Shown: piece by piece, positions 61,786 to 64,000 of the stretch
Position numbering within the stretch: position 1 is the stretch's first letter
Layout: every line of letters starts with the position of its first letter
Source of the DNA: CAIYPG01 sp903864555
GTDB taxonomy: Bacteria > Pseudomonadota > Gammaproteobacteria > Burkholderiales > SG8-39
Assembly: GCA_947474715.1 (NCBI GenBank)
Contig: CANJJT010000002.1
Span: 1 to 64,000, forward strand
Direction: 5' to 3'
Length of the DNA: 64,000 nt
Made by a program: the position numbers and the translations under genes
Notes under the pieces: model-generated
Told to the model about the DNA's origin: nothing
Databases searched by the model: none
The model's input: only the letters and a program-made list of their open reading frames with translations

Positions 61786-62352
61786 TCAACGCTCGAAACC
61801 ACCACGTCGTATATTCCTGATTGCATCTGAAACGGATGTGACGCGGGCCAGTCGGGGACAAAAATACTCCCTGGCAAGTTCGTTATGGTGACTCCTGAGG
61901 TTGGCTGCATAGCCCCCCCAGGCTGAAGCGCGGGCGACACCCCAAGTCTTGTCTGACTTTCCGATAGCGTAGAGTTTTCTTTCCCGCGTTTCGCAGCGGA
62001 CTCCCTCGAAGCTGACGTTCTCCCCTCCGGACTGGCTCCTGGCAACCATCACATACCGGATCACGCCATCCTGACCAATATCTATTGAGGTCGCATCAAC
62101 GGCCACCTCGAACGACTTCATAGACTCCAGCGGAATTCTGATCATGTTTTCCGACTTGGGAAAAGGTGGCAAACGCAAGCCCTGCTCGACCCACGGCTTT
62201 TCCTCTGAATCGTCAGACTGTGTCTGCCCCATGACGAAACCGCTGTGAAATAACAATGCGAGGCACGAAACGAGGCCAATACCGGAATGTGACAGCCAAA
62301 CCGCCCACAATCGACCAGACCACAAGGGCAGCGCCGGAAGATACTGTTTAGT
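61786..62352 (-). CDS. CNP1-like family exported protein
   Basis: A protein of about 188 residues. After a hydrophobic leader (GIGLVSCLALLFHSGFVMGQ) the CNP1-like domain has PWVEQGLRLPPFPKSENMI, VAVDATSIDIGQDGVIRYV, GVRCETRERKLYAIG and the end REYFCPRLARVTSVSDAI. Its function is unknown; a copy next to rppH and proB is usual in betaproteobacteria. The start is uncertain: TTG 62352 overlaps the stop of the rubrerythrin gene (TTGACTAA) and keeps the leader; the frame is open farther but inside that gene. Confidence 0.88.
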   Translation of the reverse strand, partial: TKQYLPALPLWSGRLWAVWLSHSGIGLVSCLALLFHSGFVMGQTQSDDSEEKPWVEQGLRLPPFPKSENMIRIPLESMKSFEVAVDATSIDIGQDGVIRYVMVARSQSGGENVSFEGVRCETRERKLYAIGKSDKTWGVARASAWGGYAANLRSHHNELAREYFCPRLARVTSVSDAIRNIRRGGFER

Positions 62353-62758
62353 CAACGAGGGCCCCCAGGGCCTTCTGGAAGCGGTTTGCATGGGATCTCC
62401 CTGCCTTAGCCAAGGTCTCAAACCAGTCGACATTCTCGTCAAAACCATTTTCACGAGCCGTCTTTGCCATCCCTGAATACCTGTCGGAGTATTCGTGTGT
62501 TTCTCCGACGATTGCCGCCTTCAGACTGCTGCGGGGCGGGCCAAATAGCAAATCAGTTGCTGGGTCTCCACATTGCTCGAGATGGCCATGCGCATGACCA
62601 GTTTCACCTTCAGCTGTCGAGCCGAATACGGCTGCCACATCATTCTGGCCTTCAATATCCGCCTTGGCAGCAAAGTATACATAACGACGATTCGCCTGGG
62701 ATTCAGCAGAAAACGTGGATTTGAGGTTGGCCTGAGTCCTCGAGCCCTTCAGCTTCAT
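62348..62758 (-). CDS. Rubrerythrin-like ferritin fold protein with one ligand changed
   Basis: A 136-residue protein with only the ferritin-like domain, no rubredoxin tail. Ligand motifs are ESQANRRY, ETGHAHGH and ETHEYSDRY. In the last motif the usual E-x-x-H reads G120-R-S-H (AKAGRSHANRF; codon GGG at 62401-62399), so one di-iron ligand glutamate is missing. Family members reduce hydrogen peroxide; this copy may bind iron differently or be weakened. GGGAGAGG precedes ATG codons at 62761 and 62758; the second has better spacing. Confidence 0.92.
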   Translation of the reverse strand: MKLKGSRTQANLKSTFSAESQANRRYVYFAAKADIEGQNDVAAVFGSTAEGETGHAHGHLEQCGDPATDLLFGPPRSSLKAAIVGETHEYSDRYSGMAKTARENGFDENVDWFETLAKAGRSHANRFQKALGALVD

Positions 62759-62819
62759 CATCCTCTCCCAATAACCAGTCTTGAAATCAGCTAATCGGCA
62801 TGTCGCAAGATGTAAAGCC

Positions 62820-63371
62820 TCATTCACGTGACTGATGTTTTCCCTTGGAATATTCGGGATCGATACTATCGAGCGATTCAGCAGCCCTGAACGCAATCTC
62901 ATGACCCAGGAAATGTGAAAGCTCGGTGAGCGCCTGAAGATAGACATCCCGCTTGAAATCGATAACTGTCTCCAATGGAGCCCAGTACTCATGCCAGCGC
63001 CACGCATCAAATTCCGGCTTTGCGGTAGCACGGAGAGAAACATCCGTATCACGTCCTACCAGGCGGAGCAGAAACCATATCTGCTTCTGGCCGCGATAAT
63101 TGCCACGCCACTCACGCTTGAGCCACTGGTTGGGCACTTCATACCTCAGCCAGTTCCTCGTCCTGCCCAGTATCCGAACGTGGTCCGGCAACAAACCGAC
63201 TTCTTCGTGCAGTTCCCGATACATGGCCTGGACAGGTGTCTCCCCATACTTCATACCTCCCTGCGGGAACTGCCAAGAGTGCTCCCGGACACGCTTGCCC
63301 CAGAACACCTCATTTCGAGAGTTGCACAAGATGATACCGACGTTCGGGCGATAGCCTTCTCGATCGAGCAT
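62820..63371 (-). CDS. rppH: RNA pyrophosphohydrolase
   Basis: A 183-residue Nudix enzyme that removes pyrophosphate from mRNA 5' ends and starts decay. MLDREGYRPNVGIILCN is the conserved start, the Nudix box lies at 38-60 (GGMKYGETP, then RELHEEVGL), and GQKQIWFLLRLVG follows. Length and start agree with family. It is divergent from proS across 122 bases. Confidence 0.97.
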   Translation of the reverse strand: MLDREGYRPNVGIILCNSRNEVFWGKRVREHSWQFPQGGMKYGETPVQAMYRELHEEVGLLPDHVRILGRTRNWLRYEVPNQWLKREWRGNYRGQKQIWFLLRLVGRDTDVSLRATAKPEFDAWRWHEYWAPLETVIDFKRDVYLQALTELSHFLGHEIAFRAAESLDSIDPEYSKGKHQSRE

Positions 63372-63493
63372 GCCTGAATACCAGTATGGATTGTCTTGAT
63401 TCTTTCACATTTTCAGCCTCTCATGGAGATGCTCGGATAGACGCCGATGACGTTCCAGTAAAATGGAGGTTTATTCCCTTACTCAAAATCACC

Positions 63494-64000
63494 ATGCGCG
63501 CCAGCAGGTTTCTCATCTCGACACTCAAGGAACCACCCTCAGAAGCGGAGGTAGTCAGCCACAAACTGATGTTGCGGGCCGGGATGGTGCGGCGTCTCGC
63601 CGGCGGCATTTATAGCTGGATGCCATTGGGATTGCGTGTTGTAAGAAAAATTGAGGGGGTAATCCGATCGGAAATGAACCGGGCGGGTGCCATAGAACTG
63701 TCCATGCCGCTGGTTCAACCAGCAGAGCTTTGGCAAGAATCTGGTCGCTGGAAGGACTATGGTGCCGAACTTCTTCGCTTCAAGGACAGGCATGACAGGG
63801 ATTTCGTCATTCAGCCGACTTCAGAGGAAGTGGTGACCGACATTGCCCGTAGCGAAATTCGGAGCTATCGTCAGTTGCCTCTGCATCTGTACCAGATACA
63901 GACCAAATTTCGGGACGAACGTCGCCCGAGATTCGGCGTGATGCGAGGTCGCGAGTTCATAATGAAGGATGGGTATTCATTCCATAGCAACTCAGAGGAT
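63494..64000 (+). CDS. proS: Prolyl-tRNA synthetase, N-terminal part
   Basis: The frame from ATG 63494 (MRASRFLISTLKEPPSEAEV) continues open to the window end, giving 169 residues of a class II aminoacyl-tRNA synthetase. GGIYSWMPLGLRV, MPLVQPAELWQESGRW and QPTSEEVVTDIARSEIRSY are motif 1 and motif 2 regions of bacterial-type ProS, and FRDERRPRFGVMRGREFIM follows. The 3' part lies outside the window. TGGAGG stands about 25 bases upstream; a closer ribosome-binding site is weak. Confidence 0.95.
   Translation, partial: MRASRFLISTLKEPPSEAEVVSHKLMLRAGMVRRLAGGIYSWMPLGLRVVRKIEGVIRSEMNRAGAIELSMPLVQPAELWQESGRWKDYGAELLRFKDRHDRDFVIQPTSEEVVTDIARSEIRSYRQLPLHLYQIQTKFRDERRPRFGVMRGREFIMKDGYSFHSNSED

Overview
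The window is GC-rich, gene-dense proteobacterial chromosome. The order of the core genes (orn, M48 protease, phhB, rsgA; pilS, pilR, ampD; ispB diverging from rplU, rpmA, obgE, proB, CNP1-like; rppH; proS), a PhaM-type polyhydroxyalkanoate granule protein and six orphan Bug/TctC-type solute receptors all point to a betaproteobacterium, most likely Burkholderiales or a close relative. That placement is inferred from gene content; no 16S gene is present.

Left part (1-25 kb) is a metabolic accessory region. It starts in a 7-bp tandem repeat and carries six Bug-family periplasmic binding protein genes without any tctAB membrane genes. Two Bug genes have informative partners: one precedes a type III CoA-transferase gene, and one heads an apparent operon with an MFS transporter and an Asp/Glu racemase or maleate isomerase-like enzyme. 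Between them lie a CNNM/CorC membrane protein, a DEDDh exonuclease, a Tim44-like protein, a DUF1615 lipoprotein, an SDR oxidoreductase, a hemerythrin, a receiver/metallo-beta-lactamase fusion and an orphan NorD/CbbO-type VWA protein. A MacB-type permease survives only as a 44-codon tail. Copies of one palindromic repeat lie near 14.2 and 24.5 kb, in opposite orientation.

Middle part (25-51 kb) is mostly housekeeping: an overlapping AddA-AddB repair pair with an MFS gene, fdxA, trxA, rho, rpmE (with a clear promoter and terminator), an M48 lipoprotein protease followed by a GT-C type membrane glycosyltransferase, pgi, the orn/M48/phhB/rsgA block, a CobD/CbiB-like protein with a CoA pyrophosphatase, pip, phaM, maeB, an aminotransferase and a lytic transglycosylase. 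A glycine-zipper surface protein gene at 32.4 kb appears split by a one-base frameshift exactly at the signal peptide cleavage site.

Right part (51-64 kb) is visibly less GC-rich. It holds a lysine-rich histone H1-like gene next to a decayed ribonucleotide reductase gene (nrdA) that keeps its ATP-cone and two NrdR-box-like operators 31 bp apart but has lost nearly all of its catalytic domain. Palindromes crowd this junction. Beyond it come ampD, pilR, pilS, a PP0621-type small protein, tRNA-Pro(CGG), ispB, the rplU-rpmA-obgE-proB cluster, a CNP1-like protein, a rubrerythrin lacking one expected metal-ligand glutamate, rppH and the start of proS, which runs off the window.

I found no CRISPR array, prophage, intact insertion sequence or recognisable defence island.
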